Below, in pieces: positions 36,627-44,828 of a stretch of 64,000 bases of DNA. The notes beneath the pieces are model-generated. The model was not told where the DNA came from. It ran no database searches and saw only the letters and a list, made by a program, of their open reading frames with translations. Origin of the DNA: Ensifer sp. MPMI2T (lineage in GTDB: Bacteria > Pseudomonadota > Alphaproteobacteria > Rhizobiales > Rhizobiaceae); assembly GCF_004827385.1 (NCBI RefSeq), contig NZ_SRXN01000006.1, positions 217,849-281,848 on the forward strand, given 5' to 3'. The position numbers and the translations under genes were made by a program. Positions within the stretch are counted from its first letter, which is position 1; every line of letters begins with the position of its first letter.

Positions 36627-37433
36627 TCAGCGATAGACGCCGTTGACCGTCAGCTGCGGCACCTCGCCACCAACCCACTTTTGGTAGAGTTCGTTGTAGC
36701 GGCCGGTGCGGACCTGCTGATTGATGAACAGGTTGAGGTAGTTGATGAAGCCGTATTCTTCGCGGTTGGTGAAGAGCGCCACGTAGTCGGTGTCGAACGG
36801 CGCCTTGCCAACGACGGAGATGCCGGCGAACTTGCCGGTCTTCACATTGGCCTGGGCGACAGTCGAGGTCGACACGGTGGCGTCGATCTGTCCCTGGCTC
36901 AGCGCAAGGAAGACGTCGGCCTGCGTCTGGTAGGGGCGGAACTCACCCGCGCCCCAGGCCTTGACTTGATTTTCCAGCGCGATCGCTTCGAACGTGCCTG
37001 CCGTCGCACCGACGACTTTGCCCTTCATGTCTTCGAAGGACTTGATGACCGACTTGTCGTTGGCGGTGACGGCCATTTCGAAGGCAAAGTACGGCATCGT
37101 CATGCCGACAGTCTTGGCGCGCTCCAGCGTGTCCGAGGTCGAGGCAACGCCGACGTCAACACGGCCGGACATGAGAGCGGGGATGCGCTCCGGGAACGGG
37201 GTTTCCACGATCTCTGCCGTTACGCCGAGTGCCTTGGCGAGGTCGTTGCAATAGTCGACGTCAAAGCCGACCGGATTGTTGTTCTCGTCGCGAGAACCCA
37301 TCGGCGGGAAATCGAGCACAACTGCACAGCGCAGCGTGCCTGAGCCAATGATGTCATCAAGTTTGTCGGCATGGGCCGGGCTGGTCATAGCTGTGGCAGC
37401 AACGAGGCCGAACGCGAGCACCGAGGTCTTCAT
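36627..37433 (-). CDS. hypM: Hydroxyproline ABC transporter periplasmic binding protein
   Basis: 268-residue solute-binding protein (family 3) with a signal peptide (MKTSVLAFGLVAATAMTSPA, cut after AHA near 22). Typical features: PPMGSRDENNNPVGFDVDYC, DVGVASTSDTLERAK and the C-terminal NELYQKWVGGEVP. The start has GAGAG five bases upstream; a 48-codon upstream frame is spurious. It is the first gene of the hypMNPQO-RE-AcnX operon. Two TTGTATTTT boxes in the upstream DNA (37509-37530) may be bound by HypR. Confidence 0.92.
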   Translation of the reverse strand: MKTSVLAFGLVAATAMTSPAHADKLDDIIGSGTLRCAVVLDFPPMGSRDENNNPVGFDVDYCNDLAKALGVTAEIVETPFPERIPALMSGRVDVGVASTSDTLERAKTVGMTMPYFAFEMAVTANDKSVIKSFEDMKGKVVGATAGTFEAIALENQVKAWGAGEFRPYQTQADVFLALSQGQIDATVSTSTVAQANVKTGKFAGISVVGKAPFDTDYVALFTNREEYGFINYLNLFINQQVRTGRYNELYQKWVGGEVPQLTVNGVYR

Positions 37434-37508
37434 AATCTCTCTCCCTGAAATGGTGTGCCGTCTGACGGCGCGCGCACTATTCCGCATCGGAGAGCACAAA
37501 TCAATTGC

Positions 37509-37546
37509 CAAAATACAAGAAAAATACAAAAAGTATATAGTCAGGT
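37509..37546. promoter_or_regulatory. Candidate HypR sites upstream of hypM
   Basis: On the minus strand two TTGTATTTT boxes occur in tandem 13 bases apart, followed (upstream) by an AT-rich TATATACT. Related TTGTAT or AATAC boxes occur before hypS/hypH, hypD and hypR. FadR-type GntR proteins commonly bind TTGTATACAA-like dyads, so these are candidate operators. Confidence 0.4.
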
Positions 37547-37616
37547 ATCGACGCGCAATTAAAGGGAGCTTTCCCATGTGGAAAAGCCCCTCTTATTGCT
37601 TGCACCGCCGTTTGGA

Positions 37617-39134
37617 TCAGCCGAGGAAATCCTCCGGCAGCAGGCCTTCCGGCATGTTCTGATAGGCAACCGGACGCAGGAAACGTCGAATCGACAGGGT
37701 GCCGACGCTGGTTGCCCCGAAATTGGTCGACGCGGGATAGGGTCCACCATGCACCATCGAATCGACCACTTCGACCCCGGTCGGGAACCCGTTGACCAGC
37801 ACCCTCCCCGCCTTGCGCTCAAGCACCGGGCGCAGGCGCCGGGCAGCGTCCAGGTCGGCTCCATCCATGTGGATGGTCGCGGTCAGTTGCCCCTCGAACC
37901 CGCGCGCAAGTTGCTCCATCTCGTCGAGCGAGCCCACCCGAACCACGAGACCGAGCGGTCCGAAGACCTCCTCGCCGAGCGCATGATCTGAGAGGAACTG
38001 CGCGCCGGTCGTCTCGAAAAGGTTGGGCGAGGCGGTGCGATCGGACGACTGCGTGACGAGCAGCGGCTTGACGGCGTTGCGGCTCGCAAAGCGCGCCTGC
38101 CCGTCATGATAGGCTTTCGCGATGCCGTCGGTCAGCATCGTCTGCGGCGCGACCTTGGCGAGCGCCTCTACGGCGGCTCCCGTGAAGCGGTCCGCGGCAG
38201 CGCCATCGACGACCACGGCGATGCCGGGATTGGTGCAGAACTGGCCGGCGCCCATGGTCAGCGAACCGGCCCAGCCTTGGCCGAGCGTCTCCGCTCGGGC
38301 GTTCAGCGCTTCCGGCAGCAGGAACATCGGGTTGACCGAGCCGAGTTCGCCGAAGAACGGGATCGGCTCTGGCCGTGCGGCGCAGAGGTCGAAGAGCGCG
38401 CGCCCACCAGCCAATGAACCGGTGAAGCCGACGGCCTTGATCAGTGGGTGCTGCACCAGGGCATGGCCGACTTCGCGGCTACCGCCCTGAATCAGCGAGA
38501 ACACGCCGGGGTGGACGCCGGTCTTGCGGACGGCCGCTTCGATAGCTTCCGCGACGATCTCGCCGGTGCCTGGATGCGCCGAATGGCCCTTTACGACGAC
38601 GGGGCAGCCCGCGGCAAGCGCCGCGGCGGTATCGCCGCCGGCCGTCGAGAAGGCGAGTGGGAAGTTCGAGGCGCCGAAGACGGCGACCGGACCGATCGGC
38701 CGCTGGATAAGCCGGATCTCCGGACGCGGCGCCGGCTGGCGGTCCGGCATCGCCGCGTCGAAGCGGCGGTCCAGGTGCTCGCCCTTTTCGATGTGGTCGG
38801 CGAACAACCGGAGTTGCCCGGTGGTGCGGCCGCGCTCACCCTGAAGACGGGCCTCGGGCAGGCCGGTTTCCTGACTGCCGATCTCGGTGATGGCATCGGC
38901 ACGGCCTTCGATCTCCTCGGCAATGGCGCGCAGGAAGGCTGCGCGCTCCGCCCGCGAGGAATAGCCAAAGCTCCAGAAGGCTTCCTCGGCCGCCTCGCAA
39001 GCCCGGTTCACCAGTTCGACGGTGCCGATGGCAAAGTGATGCACCGGACCGTGGGCCGGGGCGGAGGCGAAAGTGCCCGCCCCGTCGAGCCATTCGCCGG
39101 CGACGAGGTGTTTTCCTTTTGGGGTAAAGGCCAT
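37617..39134 (-). CDS. hypH: 2,5-dioxovalerate (alpha-ketoglutarate semialdehyde) dehydrogenase
   Basis: Last step of hydroxyproline catabolism, oxidising alpha-ketoglutarate semialdehyde to 2-oxoglutarate with NAD(P). 505-residue aldehyde dehydrogenase with N157 (GASNFPL), general base E263 (FFGELGSVNP) and nucleophile C300 (GAGQFCTNPG). The SxTAGGDTA segment and length fit the KGSADH subgroup. ATG 39134 is preferred over an in-frame codon 21 residues upstream. It is divergent from hypS with 138 bases of shared control region and lies upstream of hypM, 183 bases away, so it probably has its own promoter. Confidence 0.92.
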   Translation of the reverse strand: MAFTPKGKHLVAGEWLDGAGTFASAPAHGPVHHFAIGTVELVNRACEAAEEAFWSFGYSSRAERAAFLRAIAEEIEGRADAITEIGSQETGLPEARLQGERGRTTGQLRLFADHIEKGEHLDRRFDAAMPDRQPAPRPEIRLIQRPIGPVAVFGASNFPLAFSTAGGDTAAALAAGCPVVVKGHSAHPGTGEIVAEAIEAAVRKTGVHPGVFSLIQGGSREVGHALVQHPLIKAVGFTGSLAGGRALFDLCAARPEPIPFFGELGSVNPMFLLPEALNARAETLGQGWAGSLTMGAGQFCTNPGIAVVVDGAAADRFTGAAVEALAKVAPQTMLTDGIAKAYHDGQARFASRNAVKPLLVTQSSDRTASPNLFETTGAQFLSDHALGEEVFGPLGLVVRVGSLDEMEQLARGFEGQLTATIHMDGADLDAARRLRPVLERKAGRVLVNGFPTGVEVVDSMVHGGPYPASTNFGATSVGTLSIRRFLRPVAYQNMPEGLLPEDFLG

Positions 39135-39204
39135 CTGAGGTTCCTTTCTCAAAAACTCGGGTGCTTCGGCAAAGATCGACCCGTGGACGAATTGCACTCG
39201 TCGA

Positions 39205-39235
39205 AACTTTGTATACTGTTTGTATGCATGATATC
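39205..39235. promoter_or_regulatory. Candidate HypR operator between hypH and hypS
   Basis: The divergent gap contains TTTGTATACTG followed by TTTGTATGCATG, two copies of a TTTGTATRC box 13 bases apart. TTGTATAC is close to one full FadR-type dyad. The spacing equals that of the boxes before hypM, which supports shared regulation. Confidence 0.45.
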
Positions 39236-39272
39236 AACCGTCTGGCGGCGGTAGTGACAAAGAGGCATTACG

Positions 39273-40310
39273 ATGAGCGAGACCACAACCCTTTCCATCA
39301 GTGCGCTGTACGAGCGCGTCGAGGCGATCTTCCGCAAGGCGGGGCTCAACAGCGTTCAGGCCGGGGCGCTTGCTCGCGTGATCGTCGCCGGCGAGCGCGA
39401 CGCCTGCAAATCGCACGGTCTCTATCGCATCGAAGGGGCTCTGCGAACAGTGAAGGCGGGCAAGGTGAAGCCGGACGCCGTGCCGGACCTCGAACAGCAA
39501 GAGGGCTCGGCCATCGTCAAGGTGAACGCCAAGTGCGGCTTCGCCAATCCGGCCTTCGAACTCGGCCTGCCGGTGTTGGCCGAACGTGCCCGGGCGCTCG
39601 GCCTCGCCGCACTCGTCATCAATGATTGCACGCATTTCTCGGCGCTTTGGCCTGAAGTCGAAGCACTGACGGAACAAGGGCTCGCCGGCCTCGTCATGTG
39701 CCCGAGCTATGCGACCGTGGCGCCCACTGGCGGCAACAAGCCGCTGCTCGGCACCAATCCCTTCGCCTTCGGCTGGCCGCGCGAAGGCAAGCCGCCCTAC
39801 GTCTTCGACTTCGCGACCTCGGTTGCAGCGCGCGGCGAGATCGAACTGCACCGCCGCGCCGGCAAGCCCTTGCCGGAGGGTTGGGCGATCGATGCGGGTG
39901 GCAAGCCGACGACCGATCCTGAAGCCGCGCTCGCCGGCGCCATGTTGCCGTTCGGCGGCCACAAGGGCTCAGCGATTGGGACGATGATCGAGCTTCTCGC
40001 GGGCATCATGATCGGCGACCTGACGAGCCCCGAAGTGCTTGATTACCTCGGAACGACGACCTTGGCGCCGTTCCACGGCGAGCTCATCGTCGCCTTCTCG
40101 CCGGAGGCCTTCGCGTCCGGACGGCCGGGCAATCCCTTTGCCCGCGCGGAGGTTCTGTTCGAGGCGATCGTCGGTCAAGGTGCACGCCTTCCCTCGCAAC
40201 GGCGCTTCGTGGCGCGCGCCAAGTCCGAGGCAGATGGCGTTGTCTTGACACAGGCCGAGATCGAGCAACTCGATCGGCTCCTCGCCCTTGGGTTGGACGC
40301 CGTCGCCTAA
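39273..40310 (+). CDS. hypS: Pyrroline-2-carboxylate / piperideine-2-carboxylate reductase (Ldh_2 family)
   Basis: NAD(P)H-dependent imine reductase of the malate/L-lactate dehydrogenase-like (Ldh_2) family, 345 residues. Family marks are the N-terminal KSHGLYR with the catalytic His, NPFAFGWPR, FDFATSVAARGEI and the MLPFGGHKGSAIG motif near the C-terminus. Members reduce pyrroline-2-carboxylate to L-proline, the product expected from the 3-hydroxyproline dehydratases in this island. It is the only hyp gene on the plus strand, divergent from hypH and convergent with hypD, with a shared terminator between. Confidence 0.88.
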   Translation: MSETTTLSISALYERVEAIFRKAGLNSVQAGALARVIVAGERDACKSHGLYRIEGALRTVKAGKVKPDAVPDLEQQEGSAIVKVNAKCGFANPAFELGLPVLAERARALGLAALVINDCTHFSALWPEVEALTEQGLAGLVMCPSYATVAPTGGNKPLLGTNPFAFGWPREGKPPYVFDFATSVAARGEIELHRRAGKPLPEGWAIDAGGKPTTDPEAALAGAMLPFGGHKGSAIGTMIELLAGIMIGDLTSPEVLDYLGTTTLAPFHGELIVAFSPEAFASGRPGNPFARAEVLFEAIVGQGARLPSQRRFVARAKSEADGVVLTQAEIEQLDRLLALGLDAVA

Positions 40311-40384
40311 GACAGGCGTCAGCACGTGCTTAACCATTGGCCTCGGCGCATGTGAGACCATCAAATTAAACCGCCAAACGAAAA

Positions 40385-40406
40385 AGGTCCTCCAACCGGA
40401 GGACCT
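40385..40406. terminator. Rho-independent terminator shared by hypS and hypD
   Basis: A perfect 9-base inverted repeat (AGGTCCTCC and complement) with a 4-base loop. On the minus strand it is followed by TTTTTCG, a classical terminator for hypD; it also lies just downstream of hypS on the plus strand. Confidence 0.85.
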
Positions 40407-40430
40407 CCTGTCTTGTGGGCCGTGCGGCGA

Positions 40431-41393
40431 TCAGGCTTTGTACTTCTGTACGGCGCCCGGAAGCTTGCTCCACTCGGCATACCAGGTGTTGAAGAGCTTG
40501 AACTGCGCTTCGACATAGCCGCGCTGGCTTTCCGACAGCACGTCGGTCTCGTTGAAGTGCAGCGTGTATTCCTTGTCCCCCTTCAGCACCATCATGTGCT
40601 TGAAGTAGAGAACCAGATCCGGGCCTTCGTCGAAGGAGGAAAGCACGGCGAGCGCCTGCTCCAGTTCCAGCGCGCGCTGGCGTGCATCGACGTCGCCTTC
40701 GGCGGCTGCCTGCGACAGGTTGCACAGATGGATGACTTCCTTCGGCAGCACGCAGCCGATGCCGGTGATCGCGCCGGTTGCGCCGCAGTTGACGAAGCCG
40801 TGGAACACGGCGGTGTCGACGCCGATCATCAGCGAGACGCCATCGTCACGGCTGGTAATGTTCTCGGCCGCATAGCGCATGTCGGCGGCGCCGCCGAATT
40901 CCTTGAAACCGACGAGGTTCGGATGCTCGGCGCGGAGTGCGAAGAACAGGTCGGCGCGGGTGGCGAAGCCATAATAGGGGCTGTTGTAGATAACCGCCGG
41001 CAAAGCCGGAGCGGCTGAGAGAATGGCCTTGAAATGGTTCTTCTGCGCGGCGACGACCGTGCCACGCGAAAGCACGCGCGGGATGACCATCAGGCCCTTC
41101 GCACCGACCTTCTGGGCGTGGGCCGCATGAGCGACGGCGGAAGCGGTGTTGACAGCGCCGGTGCCAACGATGACCGGGATGCCGGCATTCACCAGACGCT
41201 CGACGCCTTCCATGCGCTGGGCGTCGGTCAGGAGCGGCCAGTCACCCATCGAACCGCAATAGACGACGGCGGACATGCCCTGGGCGATCAGTTCCTTGCC
41301 CTTGCGCACGAGGGCGTCGAAATCGGGGGTGCGGTCGTCCTTGCAAGGGGTCATCAGCGCCGGGATGACGCCGGAGAAAATCTTCGCCTTCAT
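40431..41393 (-). CDS. hypD: 1-pyrroline-4-hydroxy-2-carboxylate deaminase
   Basis: Dihydrodipicolinate synthase-superfamily TIM barrel, 320 residues, that deaminates and dehydrates 1-pyrroline-4-hydroxy-2-carboxylate to alpha-ketoglutarate semialdehyde. The Schiff-base lysine is K164 (VGFKEFGG) and the conserved Tyr is Y136 (VIYNSPYYG). MSAVVYCGSMGDWPLLT replaces the GTTGE motif of DapA. The start MKAKIF is preceded by AGGAG; an in-frame 36-codon upstream extension is rejected. It is 123 bases downstream of hypR and carries a candidate operator upstream. It functions between HypO and HypH. Confidence 0.9.
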   Translation of the reverse strand: MKAKIFSGVIPALMTPCKDDRTPDFDALVRKGKELIAQGMSAVVYCGSMGDWPLLTDAQRMEGVERLVNAGIPVIVGTGAVNTASAVAHAAHAQKVGAKGLMVIPRVLSRGTVVAAQKNHFKAILSAAPALPAVIYNSPYYGFATRADLFFALRAEHPNLVGFKEFGGAADMRYAAENITSRDDGVSLMIGVDTAVFHGFVNCGATGAITGIGCVLPKEVIHLCNLSQAAAEGDVDARQRALELEQALAVLSSFDEGPDLVLYFKHMMVLKGDKEYTLHFNETDVLSESQRGYVEAQFKLFNTWYAEWSKLPGAVQKYKA

Positions 41394-41481
41394 TTGAAAC
41401 TCCTCTTGGCTTGTCGGGAGCACGGGCGTGCGCGCCATCACCGGTGCCGCCTCCGTGCCTTTGAAGCAGACAATAACGGCT

Positions 41482-41511
41482 TGTATTTTATTTGTCGACA
41501 AGAAAAATACA
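41482..41511. promoter_or_regulatory. Candidate HypR operator upstream of hypD
   Basis: A dyad TGTATTTT-N13-AAAATACA with a palindromic TTGTCGACAA at 41492-41501 inside. The block TTGTCGACAA-N4-AATAC recurs exactly upstream of hypR at 42235-42253. Two copies in front of the regulator and its first target gene point to operator function. Confidence 0.6.
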
Positions 41512-41516
41512 GGTCG

Positions 41517-42221
41517 CTACAGGTCAATGTCGAGCTTGTTGTTTCGGGTGAACAGTTTCTGCACCTGTTCGACGATCTGCTCGGCATGCGCCTTGCCGAG
41601 CCGATCGGCCGCCTCGACATCGCGCGCTTCGATCGCCGCGATGATTTCCGCGTGCTCGTCGACGAAGCGCTGCGGGAACTGTTCCTCGTAGGACTGGTAG
41701 TAGAGGCGAAGAATCCGCCGCCCCTCATCGAGCAACCGGCGGAACAGGCCGGTGAAATAGGGGTTGCGGCCGGCTTCCGCGATTGCCGCGTGAAAAGCGG
41801 CATTGGTGGCGATCATGGCCAGCGCATCGCGCGCCTGGACGGCGGCCGCATAGTCTTCATGGAAGCCGCGAATGGACGGCAGGTCTTCCGGACGGTGGTT
41901 CTGCGCCGCAAGCCGGGTCGTCACCCGGTACATCAGCACCAGCGCCTCGAAGAAAGTGTGCAGGTTCAAGAAATCGATGTTCGACACCATCGTCGATCGA
42001 TTCGGCAACGTGTCGATCAGCCCCTCCCCTGCCAGCCGCACCAGTGCCTCGCGGATCGGGGTGCGTGAGAGCTTGAACCGCTCGGCCAATTGCACCTCGT
42101 CAATCGGGCTGCCAGGCGGCAGGACCAGATCAAGGATCTCGTCGCGGAGGATGTCGTAGACCATCTTCACGCCGGAGCCACGCTTGCGTTCTGGGAGGGA
42201 ATTGTTGTCGGTGTCGGTCAT
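41517..42221 (-). CDS. hypR: GntR-family (FadR/FCD-type) regulator of hydroxyproline catabolism
   Basis: 234-residue repressor. N-terminal winged helix with MVYDILRDEILDLVLPPGSP and AERFKLSRTPIREALVRLAG, then an all-helical FCD ligand domain (DYAAAVQARDAL, FHAAIAEAGRNPYF, HAEIIAAIEARDVEAAD) with His residues able to hold a metal. Position beside hypD and the shared TTGTCGACAA-N4-AATAC boxes support its role as HypR, which would autoregulate and be released by hydroxyproline or a derivative. ATG 42221 is preceded by a weak ribosome site (AGATGACC region). Confidence 0.9.
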   Translation of the reverse strand: MTDTDNNSLPERKRGSGVKMVYDILRDEILDLVLPPGSPIDEVQLAERFKLSRTPIREALVRLAGEGLIDTLPNRSTMVSNIDFLNLHTFFEALVLMYRVTTRLAAQNHRPEDLPSIRGFHEDYAAAVQARDALAMIATNAAFHAAIAEAGRNPYFTGLFRRLLDEGRRILRLYYQSYEEQFPQRFVDEHAEIIAAIEARDVEAADRLGKAHAEQIVEQVQKLFTRNNKLDIDL

Positions 42222-42234
42222 CTGGCAAATCCTC

Positions 42235-42253
42235 TTGTCGACAAAAGGAATAC
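42235..42253. promoter_or_regulatory. Candidate HypR autoregulatory operator
   Basis: TTGTCGACAA followed after 4 bases by AATAC, 13 bases before the hypR start, identical in layout to the site before hypD. Binding here would block hypR transcription or translation. Confidence 0.6.
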
Positions 42254-42707
42254 TTTCCCCCGACAACAGGATCAACAATTTCCAGGCGGCGCGGTGGCGT
42301 AGCTTAACAGGAAGTATTCGGCCTGCTGCTCTGCTTCAACACTGGTGTCCGGCACATTCCGATACAAGCCGGGTGAAGTGGTGTTCGAAGCCCGGCCGGT
42401 GACGATCGTCGACGAGCAGAAACGGCCGCTGCCAGCGAGCTTCCTCACGCCCTACCCATGAGTTCGGTCTGTTCGCACTGGTGCAGGGCGCCCAAAGAGG
42501 TCTTCGTTACCAGTTAGCGGCGGTCTCGCAGCATCGAGCATTCCCGATCCTCCGAGCCCCAACTAACGAGGAGTGTGGACCTGGTGCTTTGGTCGGCCTG
42601 TGCCGGCTTCTGCATATATCCGGGCTTCCGACCATGAGAGTTGCACGCTTGTTTGCAGTCCTCATGAGGTCGCCTTCTTCTCAGGGGCGTTTCGTCGTTG
42701 TTCGCTA
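42254..42707. other. Intergenic stretch with probable degenerate coding remnants
   Basis: About 450 bases without a convincing gene. On the plus strand a short frame ending near 42461 (VFEARPVTIVDEQKRPLPAS before it) reads like the end of a protein but has no start or recognisable family. Downstream, several short overlapping frames to 42700 look like remnants of an unknown gene. I cannot name either. Confidence 0.3.
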
Positions 42708-42815
42708 GCGCATCGGCCCGAAAATCGGACCCGATTTTCGGAAAGCACGATGCGTAGGTTCAAAGAGTTACAGCGTCCTTTGTGCGTCCTAAGGGACGCA
42801 CGGCGCTGTAGCGTG
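42708..42815. repeat. RIME-like repeat, variant and reversed copy
   Basis: Left part: CCGAAAATCGG and CCGATTTTCGG form a palindrome. Right part: ACAGCGTCCTTTGTGCGTCC followed by GGGACGCACGGCGCTGT, the reverse complement of the first palindrome in the other RIME1 copies. The element supplies the stop codon and last codons of the adjacent patatin gene. Confidence 0.75.
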
Positions 42816-43764
42816 GCCACAGAGATCGGTCGTCGAAGAACCACCCTGCGCGTTCCTGCCCGTCTCGCAGTAGGCGCTCGATCAGCGGACTGGAGCGGTC
42901 CAGCTTGGAGGGATAGTCTAGGTCGCCCTCAAGTTCAACGACTCGGACGTTGATAGGTTTGTAGCGTGCGCCGAGCGAGGGATACTCGGCGAGCAATTCA
43001 TTGATTTTCGTAATGAAGTACAATTCCTGACTGAGCGCCAGGTTGCCAGACAGCTCATTGCGGCGATCGATGATCTCTGGCATCGCCCGTGGCTCACTTT
43101 TCCGCTGCTGCGGGTTGATCTGCACCACCCAGATTTCGTCTGGCCGCTCCGGCAACTGGGTGAATTCGCGCACAGGCGGATTGCGGCTGAAGAGCCCATC
43201 CCAGAAGAGAGTGTCGTGAGCCTGCACGGCCCGGAAGAGCGGGGGAACCGCAGCCGAGGCGATCAGCTCATCATAGGTCAAGCTCTCGCCCTCAAACGCC
43301 ACCCCGAGGCCGTGAATGATGTCCGTGGCCCCGATCAGGAGTTTCGGCCTCGCACGACGATGGGGTTCGCTCGGCAACGACGCAAGGTCGAGGTGACGAC
43401 TGAGAAGATCGCGCAACCGCGGCTCGGCCACAGGACTATAGAGGTAAGGGCTGATCTCGGCGGTGACCGGGAAGCGTGCCGACGACACTGCCCAGAAGTT
43501 AGTCACGGCATCAAGAATGTCATGCACCTCGAGGTCGCGCCAAAAGTCTATCAGGCGGTGCCTAGCCTCGTCCGCCCCACCGCGGATCAGGCCGGACCAC
43601 ACCAACGCGGCGCACATGGCGCCGCCCGACGTCCCACTCAACGCAATGAGCTGGTAACGATCACGAAACTCAGGCGCCAATAGGCCACTCAGCACACCCG
43701 CCGCAAAGGCAGCATGGCTGCCCCCTCCTTGGCAGGCTATCGCGATTTTGGGAGTCAGCGACAT
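42760..43764 (-). CDS. Patatin-like phospholipase family protein
   Basis: 334-residue acyl hydrolase of the patatin fold, with a Ser-Asp dyad. The oxyanion loop is QGGGSHAAFAAG, the nucleophile elbow is GTSGG with S46, and the second residue is D189 in FWDGLFSRNPP. Likely cytosolic or membrane-associated lipase or thioesterase; no signal peptide. The last ~17 codons (from the Arg-Tyr-Ser-Ala stretch onward, PLGRTKDAVTL) are encoded by a RIME-like repeat, so the original C-terminus has been replaced or extended. It is transcribed toward hypR; no operon partner. Confidence 0.88.
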   Translation of the reverse strand: MSLTPKIAIACQGGGSHAAFAAGVLSGLLAPEFRDRYQLIALSGTSGGAMCAALVWSGLIRGGADEARHRLIDFWRDLEVHDILDAVTNFWAVSSARFPVTAEISPYLYSPVAEPRLRDLLSRHLDLASLPSEPHRRARPKLLIGATDIIHGLGVAFEGESLTYDELIASAAVPPLFRAVQAHDTLFWDGLFSRNPPVREFTQLPERPDEIWVVQINPQQRKSEPRAMPEIIDRRNELSGNLALSQELYFITKINELLAEYPSLGARYKPINVRVVELEGDLDYPSKLDRSSPLIERLLRDGQERAGWFFDDRSLWPRYSAVRPLGRTKDAVTL

Positions 43765-44074
43765 GCAAAATCCTTGTCAAGTTCGTCGACTTACGTGCCC
43801 GCGATGGTAGCGGCGGTGCTCGTCGAAGACTAGATCAGAACCTAAGGTGCGGCTGCTCTCGACTCTAACCGCGGGGCAACTTCACCCGCCAAGAAACGCG
43901 GCCCCCGCCCTCTGTTTCTTGCCATTAAAGGCTCAGACATGCCATTAAACTCTGAGCCGCAAAGCGGCCGCGAACGATCGCTTTGCAGCGCAAGCAGACA
44001 TTACAAGGTGCGCAGCAGGGGCATGCTCCAGTTGCCCTCTCCGTCAGGCAGGCCCACACACTTCAGGAGAACTC
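43765..44074. other. Divergent intergenic region, no gene seen
   Basis: Between the patatin gene and the VOC gene. Contains a direct repeat TGCCATTAAA (43920 and 43940) and a dyad GGCTCAGA-N13-TCTGAGCC at 43930-43958. These may be regulatory, but no named site is recognised. Confidence 0.35.
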
Positions 44075-44449
44075 ATGTTTGACCACGTCAAATTCGGAGT
44101 CAGCGACTATGCAACTAGCAAAGCGTTCTTCCTCAAGGCACTCGAACCGCTCGGCGTAGCCGTTGTCTCGGAGGGGCCGCCTTCGTACGGTGTCGAGCTT
44201 AGCCCAAAGGGTAAGGCTTCCTTGTGCCTGTACCAAACCGAGGAGAAGCCGGCGCATCTTCACCTGGCGTTCACGGCCGAGAATCGCCAGCAAGTCGAAG
44301 CTTTCTATCGCGCGGCTCTGGAGGCGGGTGGCAGAGACAATGGTGCGCCTGGTCTGCGCCCGCACTACCACGCGAACTACTATGCAGCTTTTGTCATTGG
44401 TCCGGACGGACACAACATCGAAGTGGTTTGCCACGAACCTGAAGCCTAA
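44075..44449 (+). CDS. VOC-superfamily (glyoxalase/dioxygenase fold) protein
   Basis: 124-residue single-module-pair VOC protein. Metal ligands can be placed at H4 (MFDHVKFGVSDY), His in HLHLAFTA and Glu in NIEVVCH, the usual H/H/E set. Typical glyoxalase/bleomycin-resistance length and strand order (YYAAFVIGPDGHNIEVV). A ribosome site (AGGAG) precedes ATG 44075 by 6 bases. It stands alone. Without a second half it probably dimerises. The substrate cannot be told. Confidence 0.88.
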   Translation: MFDHVKFGVSDYATSKAFFLKALEPLGVAVVSEGPPSYGVELSPKGKASLCLYQTEEKPAHLHLAFTAENRQQVEAFYRAALEAGGRDNGAPGLRPHYHANYYAAFVIGPDGHNIEVVCHEPEA

Positions 44450-44828
44450 CTCTTCCATTGGTGAATAATCGGAAGCGTTCGCGTATCTCCCTTGAGAATG
44501 CTGCCGAGATTGTCGGCGACCGACCTCCCCGCCTCTGCCGATCTTGAAGACGGCCTCGGGGCCGCGCCGGAAACGTGCTCGGAAACAGTCCGCATGGCTT
44601 GCGGGGTCGGGCTTGTCCGCGGCCCCCCTGATGATTGCTGCTCGATCTGTGACCCGGCGAGTTTCTTTTGCGTGTCAGCAATAAAGGATAGCTACGCATA
44701 CGCATTGCCGCCGCAGTGCGACGGATCCTGCCTTGCGCGAACCCAAATCCCGGAACCTAGCTCGACTATGGGCGTTGGGCCATTACGGCCGTGAGACGAA
44801 ATGCCTACCTCGTCCCGGAGTGGATGAA
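44450..44828. other. Intergenic stretch upstream of aconitase gene, no gene seen
   Basis: 380 bases with only short frames of atypical composition. An in-frame start at 44733 for the aconitase is possible but lacks a ribosome site and gives a non-conserved N-terminus. The promoter of the aconitase gene should be here; no consensus was found. Confidence 0.35.

Noticed and set aside
42254..42707. Short protein-like fragments downstream of the hypR control region
   Set aside because: No start, no family, broken frames; listed only as an unresolved stretch.
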